Below are positions 1 through 13,512 of a stretch of DNA of 64,000 bases, piece by piece. The stretch is taken from positions 189,536 to 253,535 of the forward strand of contig CAXAMN010003892.1 in NCBI GenBank assembly GCA_963970005.1, read 5' to 3'. Both the position numbers and the translations under genes were made by a program. This DNA comes from Durusdinium trenchii. Its lineage: Eukaryota; Sar; Dinophyceae; Suessiales; Symbiodiniaceae. The notes beneath the pieces are model-generated. The model had not been told where the DNA came from and did no database searches. It was given only the letters and a program-made list of their open reading frames with translations. How positions within the stretch are numbered: position 1 is the stretch's first letter; each line of letters starts with the position of its first letter.

Positions 1-668
1 TCCCTTGCAGAGAAGGCTTCCGCAGAACACGGGACATGAGATTCCATGCGACATAGATGACGGACACGCAGGCAACTTTGTGCTGCAAAACTCCACCTCA
101 GAGTCCTACCAATCCCACTGCGAGGCCAACTGTATCAATGCGTGAGAGAGCAGCAGAGTGGTGATATGTTTTTCTCCCATGAACTTTAGTGCATTTCAGG
201 CATGCGGCATAGCGGCATAACAGTGATGCTATAGCAAAGAAGCAGTACAAAGGATAGCCGGTTCTACACCTGAAAAATAGACCCGAAATGCTACTGCACT
301 ATACTGTATAGACTGTACTGCAAAAATGCGAACCAAAACCTGATAGGAATTACAAGGCCAGTATGGTTGCAGGCCCTCGTCACAGCATGGATATTTGTTC
401 ATTAAAGGTCAGTGTGTTCTGACGCATACAGTGATTTGAGCCACTCAGGCGGCAGGCCCACAAGCAGTAGAGTCTCGGCTGAGTCATCATGCAAGAAGCC
501 ATCAAAGGCGATTGTGGAAATCGCACCGCGCCGATTTTTCTATGTTAAGGTTGAATTTGGTTTAACAAAATATACAGTGGTGTTTTGTAAGCTTTGGTTA
601 TTTTTTGCATTCACTCACCCATCGACCGCAGAGCAAAACCATGAGGGAGTAGATGGCTCAATACTTTT
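1..668. other. No gene seen
   Basis: Short open frames only, none with a recognisable domain or convincing splice signals. AT-moderate non-coding sequence leading into the repeat cluster that follows. Confidence 0.5.
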
Positions 669-1450
669 TAGAGGGGCAAGAGTGCATATCATGGGTCGTG
701 GATGATTATTGCCTTGCAGCCCCAATCTTGCCGCTGCTAGGGTTAGGACCAACAGGACAGCAGCGCAAGCCCCAGGAAAGGAAAGAAGCAGGAAAAGGGA
801 ATACAAAAAAGGAAGCTTGAAAAGGAACATGAAAGGAAAAGGAAAACCGCGTAGGTCGCGCAATCCCATCAAAAGCACTTGCGACCAAAAAATGTTCCTT
901 TTCTCTTTTCGCTTGTCGTTTTCCTTTCAGCTGTCATGTTGGTCCCGGTACTGGCAGCGGCAAGAATTGAGCCGCAAGGCTTTGGGGGCCATCTACTCCT
1001 TGCGCTGCTGTCCTTTCCGTTGCCCTTTCCCTGTGTCCTTTTTATGTTCTTTTCCTTTGCTTGCCCTGGGACTTGCAGCGCTGGCTTGTTGGTCCGGCAT
1101 TGGGCAGCGGCAAGATTGGGCCGCAAGGCAATGAGCACCCACAGCCCATGATATGCGTGCAGCAATACACTCCTGGCCCTCCAATTTTCCCTTTCCCCTT
1201 TCCCTTTTCCTGTTCTTCTTCTTTTTCCTTTTCCTTCCCTTCGCTTTTCCTTGCCCTGTGACTTGTGCTGCAGTCGTGTTGGTCCCGGCATTGTCCTCTT
1301 CCGTTTCCGTTTTCCTGTTTCCTTTTCCTGTTCCTTTGTATATCATTATTTTCCATGTCCTTTCCTTTCCTTACCTTTCCCTACTGGCGCCGGCAAGTTT
1401 GGGCCGCTAGGCAATGATCACCACGGCCCATCATATGAAGCAAGACGCTC
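669..1450. repeat. Cluster of inverted and direct ~60-bp cores between pyrimidine/purine tracts
   Basis: At least four copies of one core are visible. It contains GTTGGTCC, then GGCAGCGGCAAG, ATTGGGCCGCAAGGCAATGA and CCCATGATATGC. The copy at about 670-770 is inverted relative to those at about 930-1000, 1085-1160 and 1275-1435. The cores are separated by long CTTTTCC tracts (or GGAAAAG tracts on the inverted side). The many overlapping open frames on both strands here are a by-product of this low-complexity sequence and are not called as genes. Confidence 0.75.
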
Positions 1451-1680
1451 GCAGGGCTTGGCGCTGGCGGCCTGTCTCGAGACCTACGCTGCCTGACCCT
1501 TCGGCCAAAAGAACAAAAACAACAAGGTTGGCTGTATCCTTGTTGGACATTTTTACTTCTGTCATTGGCCGACGCTTGCCTTTCACTCTTGGTTACCATG
1601 GACAATGTACCTCGTAGCTGTCCCTGGATCAAACGCAGAGCCCTGTCTAGCTTTCCTGTACTCTTGGCTTACCGTCATGG

Positions 1681-2155
1681 CCAACGCCCTTGAAGCTCGA
1701 GTGGATCAGTTGGAACCCAACCTTGACCGGTTGTGGGGCCGGGTTGAGCAGACAGAAGATAGGGTGGACCGGCTTATAATCAGTGCAAGGCGTTCTCCAT
1801 TCAGGACGGGAAAATATCATTCATCGGGCGGTCTGGGGCGCCCTGTCGACCGGAACATGAGAACGAAGTCACCGTGACATTCAGGATGGGCGAGTCCGGG
1901 AACAGGGTGGAAAAGCATGTAACAGTGTCCTCACCCGCGCTTGGGGTGCTGCTGAGCTGCCCAGTATCATTCTGGCTTGGTGGGCTAAGACTCGAGGGGA
2001 GAAAAGGAAGCGGACGTGGACCAAGCAAGGCTCAGGCGGCTGATGGGGTGCATGGGGGAGCAGCGCCGGGACCGCGCCGGTTAAGGGCGGCAGTCGCAGG
2101 CAGGAGCGGGCCAAGGTGGAAAGGGCCGCGGGAAGGCCCGGGGGCTGGTCAATGA
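1681..2155 (+). pseudogene. Possible decayed gag-like fragment
   Basis: From the ATG near 1678 a short frame reads as a heptad-rich helix (MANALEARVDQLE, then LDRLWGRVEQTEDRVDRL), which would form a coiled coil. About 300 bp further, another frame gives a GQGGKGRGKARG stretch like the lysine/glycine blocks of dinoflagellate copia gag proteins. No single frame joins them. I infer an old, broken retroelement gag, but the resemblance is compositional only and could be chance. Confidence 0.2.
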
Positions 2156-2669
2156 GGATGTGGCTGGGGGTTGCTCACCCCCCATAATGAAAAAGCGATC
2201 GGTTTTGAGCGCAGCAGGGGTAGTACTTACCTATACTCTGCAGGCACTGGGGGCCTCGTTGTGTTTATGCCTACTTGCAAGTTCAGGTGACCTCCTAGAT
2301 TGTATAAATGTTACTCCTCTTGTCGCGTGGACGCGCTTTGGGCCGGGGCGCCCATGGCGGTTCATGACTATTGGTGTCAGCCTTAGTCTAGTTGCTGGGC
2401 TACCTTCCCCGTTATCGTTCGTTCGTTCATTCGTCTGAAAATGTTGCGCTTTCCTGATTCCTTTTTCCTTTTCCTTGGTTTTTCCTGACCTTTATTGTTT
2501 TTTTCCTAGCACAAAAGCAAAGGGGAGCTGTTTGAACTTGACGTTTGGGTGGGGTAGATGGTGCTCTTTGCGAATTTTAAATGTGCCATGTTTTTTGGGG
2601 GGTGTAAGGGTGTCATATTTACATGAGGGCCGTCCGTTATTGCCAGTGAAGGAATTTAGATGAAATGTT
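2156..2669. other. No gene seen
   Basis: A GC-richer stretch passes into T-rich DNA. No domain, RNA gene or repeat was recognised. Confidence 0.4.
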
Positions 2670-3030
2670 AAAACATACATGTCGCGAAAGGGAAACTGCA
2701 GTCCGCGAAAGGCCGGCGATAGGACGGCGAAAGACATGTGCCAACCTAGACTTATAACATACAATGTGCATAACATTAATATATATACATGACAATGCAT
2801 GACACAGAAACACGGATTTTCGCGAAAGGGCCGCGAAAGGCCGGCGGTAGGCCCGCGAAAGGGCGCATTGCCTAGAAGGGCATCTGCCCATCCATGGCCT
2901 TGAAACCTTTGTTTAGATATCCCAAACACTGTGAACTCAGTGCAATGGAACAAGCTTATCACAATGCGCGAAAGGAACGCCTGTGGTTTTTCTGCAAACG
3001 CGAAAGGACCGCGAAAGGCCGGCGATACAA
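2670..3030. repeat. Interspersed CGCGAAAGG / CCGCGAAAGGCCGGCGATA repeats
   Basis: The motif CGCGAAAGG recurs about nine times in three clumps (about 2680-2740, 2818-2870 and 2965-3030). Each clump contains CCGCGAAAGGCCGGCG followed by ATA or GTA. The clumps are separated by AT-rich spacers with ACATACATG words. A 197-codon minus-strand frame crosses the region only because the repeat translates as SPAFRG/SRPFR units, so it is not called. Confidence 0.7.
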
Positions 3031-3250
3031 GCTCAAAAAGAAGAGCTTTGTTGGACAACCCCCACATGTTAGCATGTAGTTTCATGCCTAATATAGCTAT
3101 ATATATACACAGATGTATACCGATGTATGTTGTGTCTCAATATCGTAACGTCTTAATGGTTTGCTTCAATTGCGGGTTGCTGTTGTGATTGCTTGACGAC
3201 TTCTTTGAATGTTACCAGACATATCAAAGAAATTCACTTGAACTCAGACA

Positions 3251-3550
3251 ATGGCAAGTGGAACTTGTGCCAAGGAGTTTAGCTCCAACGACACCATCCA
3301 TCGGGTGCGGCAAAAGCACACGCGATCAAAGCTTGCTCCGTGTGACAAGTACAAGTGGATGAAGGCATTTCACGACCAGGGAGGGCCAATAAACAATGAC
3401 TCAACAGCATTGTTCTTGTACACGGCTTGCAATTTAAGAGTTGAAGGAATCGAGGAAAGTCCTTTCATCAAGTCCACGGGATGTGTCGACAATGTGACAA
3501 AGAAAACCCAAGAAGTATCAAGAAGTACATTTGAGAGGATTTTGATGTAA
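3251..3550 (+). CDS. Candidate exon or small protein, unknown function
   Basis: An ATG frame of 99 codons has balanced, hydrophilic composition (starts MASGTCAKEFSS, then KHTRSKLAPCDKYKWMKAFHDQ). It is preceded by an acceptor-like AACTCAG just upstream of the ATG. It ends in TAA, and that stop overlaps GTAAGC, a good splice-donor consensus, so the frame may be an exon whose true continuation lies downstream. No family is recognised. Coding status rests on composition and splice-like borders only. Confidence 0.3.
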   Translation: MASGTCAKEFSSNDTIHRVRQKHTRSKLAPCDKYKWMKAFHDQGGPINNDSTALFLYTACNLRVEGIEESPFIKSTGCVDNVTKKTQEVSRSTFERILM

Positions 3551-6500
3551 GCACGTTTTGCATCACTTGGCATCAAGATATTCAAGCATGAAAAAAACAG
3601 TTTTGTTGACCTTTGTTTGGCATCAAATGAATCGAGGTACTAGTGCATTTCGGATTCTCCAAAGAATGCGTTTTCTCCCCCTCCGATGAAGTTTCTACTT
3701 CGTGTTCACTTGCAGTCTAGAAAGTTTAGGCGTTTTAAGGAATTGAACAATTCAATTGGCAGGTGGCTTCAACAAACATCGGTTGGCACGCCGAAACGGA
3801 CCATGGCAAAAGTTTGCTTCGGCCTCCGGTGCCGCTCATCTAAATCTTGGACAGACGGACATCCTTTATTGACCCAGTCAAGTCTATAGTCCGAAAAGAA
3901 TCGCCCAACGTATGTTTTTTTGAGCAGTGTGATAGGCCGAGTCTTTCATTTCTCACCAGTGTCGCCGGGTGTCAAGCCCCAGAAGCTGTGTTGATTGTAG
4001 CGAGCTCCAACTCACAGGCAGACAAGCAATAGAAGCTACATGACCCGTGACCAGAACTTTTACATCCTGTTTGCTCCTTTTACGTAGCATGTTGATTCCA
4101 AAACCAAGAGTTTGCAAGGGCTGACATGTGAAGTTATTTGACTATATATATATAGTTGTTGGATCTTTTGGTGAATTCACATTGCTCTCAGCGAGGCATG
4201 GTATCACGGAGTCCACGGTCACAAAGACCTACAGCAACATGAAGGCCGGAGATGTGATCCGAGCTCCCGGTTTGACCATTCGCCCCCCCCAGATATTAAA
4301 ACCAATTAAAAACTGACTCCTTAAGCGCACGGTGTCCATGGTATTGGCTTGAGAAAATGTTGCAGGGGCTTGTTGTTATGGATTACGGTATAGACATGTA
4401 ACGAAATATACTAGTAGAGAAATCTTCGTTGGGCCTACTCGCTGCAGGCAACGAACATGGAGGCCTGCCTTCGACTTTGTAAGTGATGCGGCTGGCAGAG
4501 GCTCGGCATGGGGGTTCTTGACAACTTGAGATGTATTCTCAAATCTGGTTTGACAACCTGGTCAACCTTACCTTTTGCCTGCTTTGTTGGTTTAGCACAA
4601 TTGAGGGTTGCTATGCGTATTTNNNNNNNNNNGGAAGTAATTAGTCCCATTTGGCCTAGGAGAATGAGAGAGAGGCTAGCGTGTACTACATATTCAAGTT
4701 TCCCAGATGAGCCCACGCCGCTTTCCAGGCAAAGTCTCCGTCATTTCCAGACCGCTTTACACTGGCGGGAGACATTTTTTCTGGTACCTCTTGTGCCAGC
4801 CCCGCCACAATGGCTTAGCCATCCTTTCATCGGAGATTCACAGGAAGCACAGGCTCAAATACCCGTTCTCTATTGAGCCTACTTGCTGTTGACATTGACT
4901 GGCGAGAATGTGAGAGAGTTTCCTGTGAATCCGATCGATTCCGACATCATAGTTGAAAGATCATACCTTGAGCTACCATGAGCTACTAGTATCAATATGT
5001 ATCAATTCAGCAGTTTTGTTACTTCGAAATCCATTATGATGAGCATCTCCGTTGAGTGTCACCCTGAAACAGCCGAAGGCTTTCCAGGATCCATCTCTCG
5101 GCGTGGTGAAAGGGTGTGAGGGAACATTTGCTTCCGTTGCTTCATATACTATGTGTCCTGAAGATTCCAACGAGAGACCGAAGAAGCACGGAGGATCGTT
5201 ACATCTCTGAGGAAGCCTACTCGTGCCACCAAACCTGTGGCACCTGCAATGGTCGTACAGATGAGGTGCATTGCGGGACTTTCGACCGAGATTCTGTCGG
5301 CCTTCGCAGAGCATGGCAAAGGTTAAACTCTATTCGAACCCTGCCAGGATTGCTTGTCTTGCAAGGGGGCTCGCTTCTTGCAACTTGGCTGCCTTTTGGA
5401 AGATTTGGAAACTTCATTGAGCAAGGTTCCCCATGCAGAGACAATCAGGCAGTCGGGTGGTGCTTCTGAGTAGGTCGTTGCCACGGCTTCCCTAAAGCTT
5501 CCCTTGTCTTTCATTTCTCCGCATCAACACAAGGTGCGTTTTTCCTTGGTATTACTCTCATAGGGATTATAGATTATTGACATGTCTTAACATGTCTGAG
5601 CAGAGCATGTCACAGAATGACATTGTGGCCAGTTACTCGGTATTGTCCCGAATTCTGCCGAACTTATTTGACCGCAGGAGCGGATTGATGACAAGAAGAA
5701 CATGTGGATACATGTGTCATCATGTGTCAATGTGCGTACAACATGGAGCGAGTTCCCATGCCATTTTAAAAAAGAGGCCACTCATGCGATCATGGAGATG
5801 ATGCCGTGTGGGTCCCATGTCCCCAAGGCACGGAAAGACCTGTGTGGAAGAGTGCCCTGATGGGAAGTTTGGAAACAATGAAGGTAATAAGTGTGAGGTG
5901 TGCCACTTGACTGCATTGTGAAGCCTGACTTGAGCAGGAACAAGATGTACACATTGCTGCGGATTTGCACCTCTGGAGCTCTTGCGGTCCATTGCCCTTT
6001 AAGGTGATGATGCTTGTGCCACTTGTGGAGGGCTTGTGCAAAGCAGTTTGAGCTATAACTCGGAAACAGTCTCAAATTGTCACGGAAAGCCTTTGTATAT
6101 TCCACATTGGGAATCTGGAGATTTGAGCTGAGTTTCTTAATTATATAAGTGGGTATCGTGGCGAGATGAAACCAGCCAGTTGGTTTGGCAGTAATGCTGC
6201 AAGCAGTCGCTTTGAGGCTCAGGAGCAGAGGCGGAGCTTCAAACGTTGAGCTTCAGACTTTGGAGATTGGTCTTATCATATCCCACCGGGATGCGTTGCG
6301 AGGCGAAAGACTGCCAGACTTGTGCCACCAACTACTTCCTGCACAAGGGGATGTGTGTAACTAGCTGCTGCTTGGTGGCAAGGCTGGGAACGTGTTTGTT
6401 TGGGATTTGCTAAAAACTATTCTTGAGGTTTCGATCTGACTTCATTCGCTTTCGATGCACTTGTTGGGATGAAGTGGTCCTAATTGCAAGTTCTTCTCAC

Positions 6501-9500
6501 TGGTTTGCTCGAAGTGCCACAATGTGATCACTTCTTGATCTAGATGCCTCATTTGAAAGGATTCGGATGGATTGTGAGGAGTTTGTGCGTTTGTAATACA
6601 GGTTACGGCATTAAAATGTAGCTTGAAAGATCAAACGGCGAAAGATGCGAAAGGGTGTGTAGGTGGCCTGCATTGCTTTGTGGGTGATTCTGTTGAAACT
6701 AGAATTATGACAGGTTGTCTTGGGTGCAGGCTCCGAATGCTACTAAGGCCCAGCCAACCACTACGGCGATATGGACTCCACTTGTCGACCACTCGCTGGA
6801 TCTGTGACTCACCTGAAATATGTTTCATGAAAATGGAAGAACTTGATCAAGTGGCAACAACTTTCATTGCTAGTAGCTGGGACGGTGCCGTGGTGCCGTT
6901 GCTGTGATGGGTCGATGTTTTATGCCTGCAACCCTGGGTTGGCCTGGACAAAGGTCATTGCCCTCAAGACGCTGCTTGGCGGACTTCATGTTCTGCTTCT
7001 CCAGAACACAGATTCTGAAGTCACAGATTCTGATGCTTTGGTTGTCCTTTGGGGAGTAGTGTGAGCATGACAGTTGTTTGAGATCGTTTGACCATGAGGA
7101 AATAGTACTGATCCACCCTGGAACATCCAATATGCTGTAAATCCAAAGACACAAAACTGGTGTGCTTTGTTGTGCTTTGCCAATGTCAACTCAGCTGTCC
7201 ACTCACAAGTAGATGCTCTTTGGTCATCTTGGATCACTAGTCATTAGTTTGTAGGATTTTGCAGGGAACCTATCCTTGGTCCTTTGTACTCAGGACTGGC
7301 CTCGGGGAGACACATTTGATCGTTTCAAACGCTACGGACTGTGTGCAACTTGTACCATTGGCCACTCGGACAGACCTCTCAATGAATTGGCCATTGTCGA
7401 GCCGTCTTGAGCCCACAGTAGGCTTGACTCGACAGAGCTCGGTATGCTCGATGTGGATGGGTCAGAACTTAAAGCCCAGAAGGATCAGAAGGTAACGCCC
7501 CAAACTGTTTGTTTCATGGTGGTTGGATCATAAGAATATATAAGAATTCATGAATACTAGAAGGAAACGTGTGGCAAATCTGAGGAGGAGAGTGAACGCA
7601 AGGATCCATCTACTATTGAAGATGAAGCGATCCTTGGATGAGGGAAGAGGCCCAGGATGTACAAAGAACATCAAAGAACAAGCTTCAGGAAAGCTTTCAG
7701 CCGGCTGGTTCTGTAATAGCCACATACACTACCCGTTGGTTTGTCATCTACTGTGAAGTCACTGCAAGTATATACGTATATATAAGTCTTTTTAGTCAAT
7801 CGGTGACATGGGAAAAACAAGCACGGGTTTCAGACATCCCAAATACGTCCAGAGCGACAAACGGCCCCGCGGCCATATAAATATTTATCTTATAGTAATG
7901 CCCTTGTTCCTCTTAGTCGTAGCGATGCCCTTGGTACTAGTAGCCTCTTAGCTACCAATGACAAACAGTTTGACCTTCATCCACATCATTTAAAGGTCGC
8001 GGAAGGTCAGAGAAATCACACTTTAGAGCCCATCGAGGCTCGAAAACTCAGAGTGCGATCTAAAGACCAGATAATGCATAGACAATCATAGAAATTTGGA
8101 TGATAATCTCACTCTAGTAGACGAACAACATATCGAAGCAGAATGGCTTGTGAGCACGAAGGGGACATTGTGTACATGCTTGACCAATACAGTATACTTG
8201 AAACAACCTTGTGATGCTTGTGTTAGGAAGATGTGGATGGTCTCTAGCTCTGGAGGCGAGAAAGCCACCTTCCGCAATGCAGCCCGGCACGTGATCTTTA
8301 TCTTTGTTGCCTTTTGCTAGTATTCAAACGGAAGGACACACAAAGATCTATGACATGGCCGTCAAGATGAAATCATGTTGTACCAGGGCGTGTCCACTCT
8401 GCAATCATCAAACTTGCATGGCACATGCAAGAGTGATCCCATTTCGTGAAAAACACCACAGGTGAGGGCCATTGGCAAAAGATGTTGTTGGCTGTTGTTG
8501 CAGTGTTGCTGTTAGGCAGATCAGACCCTCTCACACCCAAAACTATACATGTATGATATATTCTGTTGAGAATGAGGCCAGGGAGATCACACTATTATGG
8601 TTTGGGTCATTTTACTTGAAGTTAGGCCAGGCCAGGCTGCTTATTTGCTGCACCCTGCAGTCATTCCATTATGACTTTGTGAGTGTCGTTGGGCTAAAGA
8701 TTTGTTCCAAAGCGACCGAATAGTAATTCCCCATCTTCTTTCAGACACCCTTCCTCAATACCCTCTCAGGTCAAGACGGGCATGGCACTCTACATGTATT
8801 TCGGCTTTAGTTTGATTCATGTTGCTTTGGCTTGGTTGCAGATGTTGTTATTAACCTGAATTTTGCAAGTATGTACTAATAGACATCCTTTGATAACAAT
8901 AAGTGGAAGACCTTAGATGTACTTTGTCGTTACAACAGATGCCCCAGTTCAGGACCAAGACTCCATGCACATTTCATGAGAAATAGGCCCAAAGATTGAG
9001 CGCGATCTTAGGCCCAGCCAGAAAGTCAAATCTGACGAATGCGCCTCTGACGTCTCCTCTTGTGCGGTGGCACGGCCTCCAAAACCTGTCTGGAATCCCA
9101 GCACAGCTGGCCATTGCACAAAAGAACATTCAGAGGATGCCATAACAGAGGCAATGTCACAGGTGATGCCATTCCACAAATGGATACTTGAGAACTTGAC
9201 AGGTCTATGGAGAAAAGTCTTTGTGGACCGACAACGAATGGAGCAGTCGCCTCTTGGCTTTGGTATTATGATGTATTGCGTTGTAACAACGCACCATTCA
9301 ACCCAGCCCGTACTTCATGTGCGGCCTTTATTTTGCCCTGAGGGGTTTGTTGGACTGCAACCGACCCAATTGTTTGTTCTTCCAGCAGAAGATCAGAGCC
9401 TGTCGTGCACCATAGGCACTTCTCGTTTGAATGGCTTTGCGTGCTTAAAAGAGGATTGAAGTCCAGCCACCCTTGGTCAAGCAAATTTTTTGGTGTTCCA

Positions 9501-12500
9501 GATGTTTTGCTTGCAGATACATGCGCAGTGCACCAGTTGCCAAAATTAGAGCTTTTTGATGCTTTTTGTATGCTTTTGTATTGCCTTAGTACACAAATGA
9601 GGTGTTTTCGTCATGCATATCGAGACACCACGTGCAAATGAGCTTTGCTATCTCTTGTGATTTTGCTCAGACAAATGTGACAAGAGCGCCTTCACCATTT
9701 CAGCCTTGGGCACGGATGCCCAAGAATCCGGGCGGAAGAGGTTGAAGCGCGGAGCATCCACTCATGATCAGCTCCTGCGTGAACAGTTCCTTCACAGATG
9801 AACAGGATTGAAAAGGGGCCTCATTGGTTTGAAGATGTCAAGACATCTTCGCAAAAAGAAAATTATTTTTTCGGCGAGATTCACTCCTGAGGCAATTCAC
9901 AAATTGCTCTAGAGCTGGAGACTCGCTGCTTGGCTCACCGCATGGCACATAGGGCCATGACTGACCTGATTTAGTTCAAATCTAACAAAGCATTTTTGGG
10001 GATACTGCAACTGGGTAACTACATCAACAGCAAAATGTGTGATATATAAAAGACTCCATCCATAGAATGCTGGGGAGGATCCATGCAGCTTGTTGCTTCT
10101 CAAGCAGTGGCAACCTGGGTTGCAGGTGCTGTAGGCAGAGAGTCAGATCCTTTCAAATTGATCCATCGCTTCAGGTTATTTGCAATTCGTCAAAGGCATG
10201 GTCGTTTTCTCCCTTACGACCACGACCCCAGAGGATCGTACCTTGCCAACAAAGTGCTGTGGATGAAACGAGAGATTCTCCCAGTTTTCCACAAGTTCTC
10301 CTTCTTCTTAAGCACTTCGGCAATAGCCTGGACATGCCTAAAGCAAAAATAATGCCTCTCATCTGACTGGACCAGTTTTTGAAAGTTCTTAGCTGTTTGC
10401 CGGTTGACAGTGCTTTGTGGTCCGAATTCAGAGCACATAGGACTCTGGAGACTTCACAAGTTTGTGGCAAAGCACTGTACTAGTTACTAGATTTTTAAGT
10501 TTGAAAGGAGGATGATACAATGAACATGCTCACAATTCAAGTGCGACATGACGTTACATTGACATACTCTATATATATATAAGATATACTCTTTCGAAGT
10601 ATCCCATTTGGAGGAAGGAGGCCACAGGGGAGGCGGTAGCTTTGACTTTGCTTCATTCAGTCAAGTTTTTTCGACATTGCTCAAGTTTCGCAGTTGCCGT
10701 AGTTAGGGTGCATAGTCCTGAGGTTAACTTGGTCCAACCGGTGCCTTTCTCAAACGAACACTATGTATGTGTAGATGTGCGCAACCGTGAGAACATGCTT
10801 TTGCCACAGACTGGCAGGTAAGATCGCGACGAATGAGCGCCTCTTGCCTGCAACTTCTGTGAGGTTGACAGAGACTGCAAGGACATTGCTTGGTTCGTTG
10901 GTTAGAGAGAGGAAGCCAAGGCTTCGAGCCGCTGATCGTGATGCCAGCGGTGAAGTCGGAAGTGAAGAAAAGCGGTCGATGTGCCTTGTCTGACGAGAGG
11001 ATCCAACGTTGGTGTTGGGATGGAGTGCGTTTTGGGGTTTCCTACCTCGTCTCCTTTTTTTTTTCTTTTTCCAAGTCTCAGGAACTGCTTCTCTTCTCTA
11101 GGTTGTCTTGAGCTACTAGTAAGTCGTTGTGACACTTCCAGCCTTTAGTTCCAAGCTGTGGGAATCGTAGTTTCATCGTGTGGCACAGCGCCAACTCGAA
11201 CTCTTGGGTCCTGAGTTCGCAGTTCTGATTCGGCCAGTTCGCAGTTTCAATTGGTCCATGCATGCCCAGCATGCCCAGGTGCCAGCCTCATCACTCAAGC
11301 ACTCCAGTGCAGCGCTGCAGCGGGCGGACAGGGCTTGGATGACTTTGCAGATTTCACAGAGCAAGGCGCTATGCATGGCTATGCGCATGGCTTGGTGGAA
11401 ATGGTTTCGGATGGTCTGTTGGGTTTGTGCAGGTTTGCTCCAAGCTGTTGAAACGAAATGACCAAGCTGTTTTCAGAGAGCTGTTTCCCTCCAAGAAGCA
11501 CCTCCAGCCACACACACTCCTGAGTGCAGGCACCGACACCAAAAGACCGCAGGGCATCCAAGGAAGCTCAAGACGGTGTTTGCCCAGAGATGCGTATTCC
11601 AAGATGACAGGATGGCACAACTCCAAACACTAGCTCCATGTTCCCTGGCGACAGTGCTTTGACCGGTGCCCATGGACCGGAGCCCAAGGCCAGGATGCTA
11701 CTACTACCACGATGAGATCACAGCTCCACAGAGTAAGGCGATGAACTTGTTCCAAGATGGTCAAGAGTTGTCCTCCATGTCCTTGGTGGTGGATGTTACC
11801 TGAAAACTATGGCAAACTTAAATACAGATGAGTGCCATCTACGCCGTGAAAACACGAAGTGGAGAAATTCTGCAAACAGTGAGTATAGGTTTGTTGCATG
11901 TTGCTGCTGGTTTTCTACAAACTTGATGAAATTGATAGATCCTGAAGGACCATATTGTGTTTGGAATTCAGGTCGGTCTGATGAGTCTTGTCATGTTTCC
12001 TGTTGTCCCCACAGTAGCACAACATCGGTGGCAAAACGGTTTCTGAATCCGGTGAAATCGATCCGTCCAGCGTTGCAGGGCTATCAGGAACTGCCGGTGA
12101 AGGCACGGGAAAGGGAGCAGCAGGAGGAGGACCTCCCATGGACCCAGGTGTCGTGGGTTTATTTGATTGCCATTGCAAAGCATTTTGTTATTTCCCTAGG
12201 TTCCTTTCGGAATGATGGTGTGTGATTATGAATGATGGTCAACTACAAGCAGGCTTGTAAGCCTTGAACCATGAAACGTGACAGTTCATGGTGCTTGGAG
12301 GTAGTGGCTGGCGCTTGATAAGGTAAGGGCGCGGTTGAACTGAAATAGTGATCCTATACCTTATTATTGGTACCCCTATTGGTAACCTGGCAGGACCTGG
12401 CAAGTGGATGTTGTCCGTCTCGACACATCAACCCAATGTCCTGTTGCAGGTCATGCGAGTAGCCCTCAACCTGCTGTCAGATGGGGCGCAGGCACCAAAA

Positions 12501-13512
12501 AGAAGTGGTTTCTGCGTTTGTTGTTATATGTCCTTCATGTTTGCAACTTCATGGTCGACCGTGTGCAGAACCTGCTTGAGGCTTGATATTTCACTGACAT
12601 CGGTCAACAAACATACCATACCTTCATCTCTTCTTATGTACTCATACTCAGACATGCCCTTTGAATTGACGCATTTGACAGAAGTATCATGCATAGAGCC
12701 TGTGACTCTTTTTGCCCTTGTGCTACATGTGTAGCTACCAGGCTGAAGGCTTGCAGGCAACCTAAGCATCTCCAAAAAGATCGAGCATTTGTGGGCGTTC
12801 ATCTCCAAGAGTCATAGACCTGGCAGGCAGACTACTCGCGCTTTGCGGATTTTTCTGCGAAGACACCATGCCTATGATCCTTGGGCCAAACATGTCAAGT
12901 CCTGGGACCCGTATCCACCCAGAAGTGCTGGGGTGTCGTGGCAGCTCCCCCCTTTGCTTTTGTGCAAACAAGCAAAACTACATGAAACTATCAAGATTGA
13001 AGACTATCAACTATTTGAAAAAGGTGTTTCTCCCGAAAGAATGCTCAACAATGTTTGTCATCCGGGTTCATGGTTTCAATGTACCGCAATCTAAGGCAAA
13101 GTGGTCTGATTTGGAGGAGATGGCGCTGGCAAGGAAAAAGCGAGAGTGGTTTTCTACGATTTGGGTTCCCAATCAGGACCATCATCGATTTGGATCCATT
13201 TGGCTCATAGTAACTCATGTCCGTGTGCTAGACCTCATGCTTCCGAGTTGGTGAATTTGTTTCTCTTCCGGGCACACTGTGTTTGCGTCAGTACTGGTGT
13301 GGAGGCCAGGAGGGGTCAGATAATACAATTCAAAGAGCCACCCTTTACAACCCTGCCGCAGATTGGTAGCTGCTGGACCCTGCAGGCAAGCTTGAACGAC
13401 CTAAAAACATGTCTCAGATATATTTTGCTATATATGTATATAACTAGATAAAAGCTGTGCCCTCATTTCATTTGTCAGAGGCTTCAACGTTTCTTTTCAC
13501 AGCTACAGCATC
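3551..13512. other. About 10 kb with no supported gene
   Basis: Only short open frames, none recognised. The best exon-like pieces are 5190-5321 on the plus strand (frame containing KPVAPAMVVQMRCIAGLS, followed by AAAG|GTTAAA) and the overlapping frames on both strands at about 10,080-10,440. Neither can be tied to a family. 7895-7960 holds TAGTAATGCCC/GTAGCGATGCCC words of a dispersed repeat also seen elsewhere in this window. An assembly gap lies at 4623-4632. Confidence 0.4.
4623..4632. other. Assembly gap (10 N)
   Basis: Ten unknown bases, probably a scaffold join of arbitrary length. Open frames that cross it, on either strand, are chimeric and are not annotated. Confidence 0.95.

Noticed and set aside
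2492-3085. 197-codon minus frame
   Set aside because: Crosses the CGCGAAAGG repeat clumps; its repeated SPAFRG/SRPFR units show that it is repeat-derived.
4435-4876. Frames crossing the N gap at 4623-4632
   Set aside because: The gap length is arbitrary, so any joined frame is meaningless. The same applies to the frame across 36,509-36,518.
9067-9459. 130-codon plus frame (MARPPKPVWNPSTAG...)
   Set aside because: No recognisable domain, no clear splice borders and a competing frame on the other strand; left within the unannotated region.
13196-13210. CCATTTGGCTCATAG, similar to the dinoflagellate spliced-leader 3' end
   Set aside because: One base shorter in the T run and mismatched after CTCA; a single short match in 64 kb is not enough. 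Similar weak matches at 46,515 and 56,407 were rejected for the same reason.
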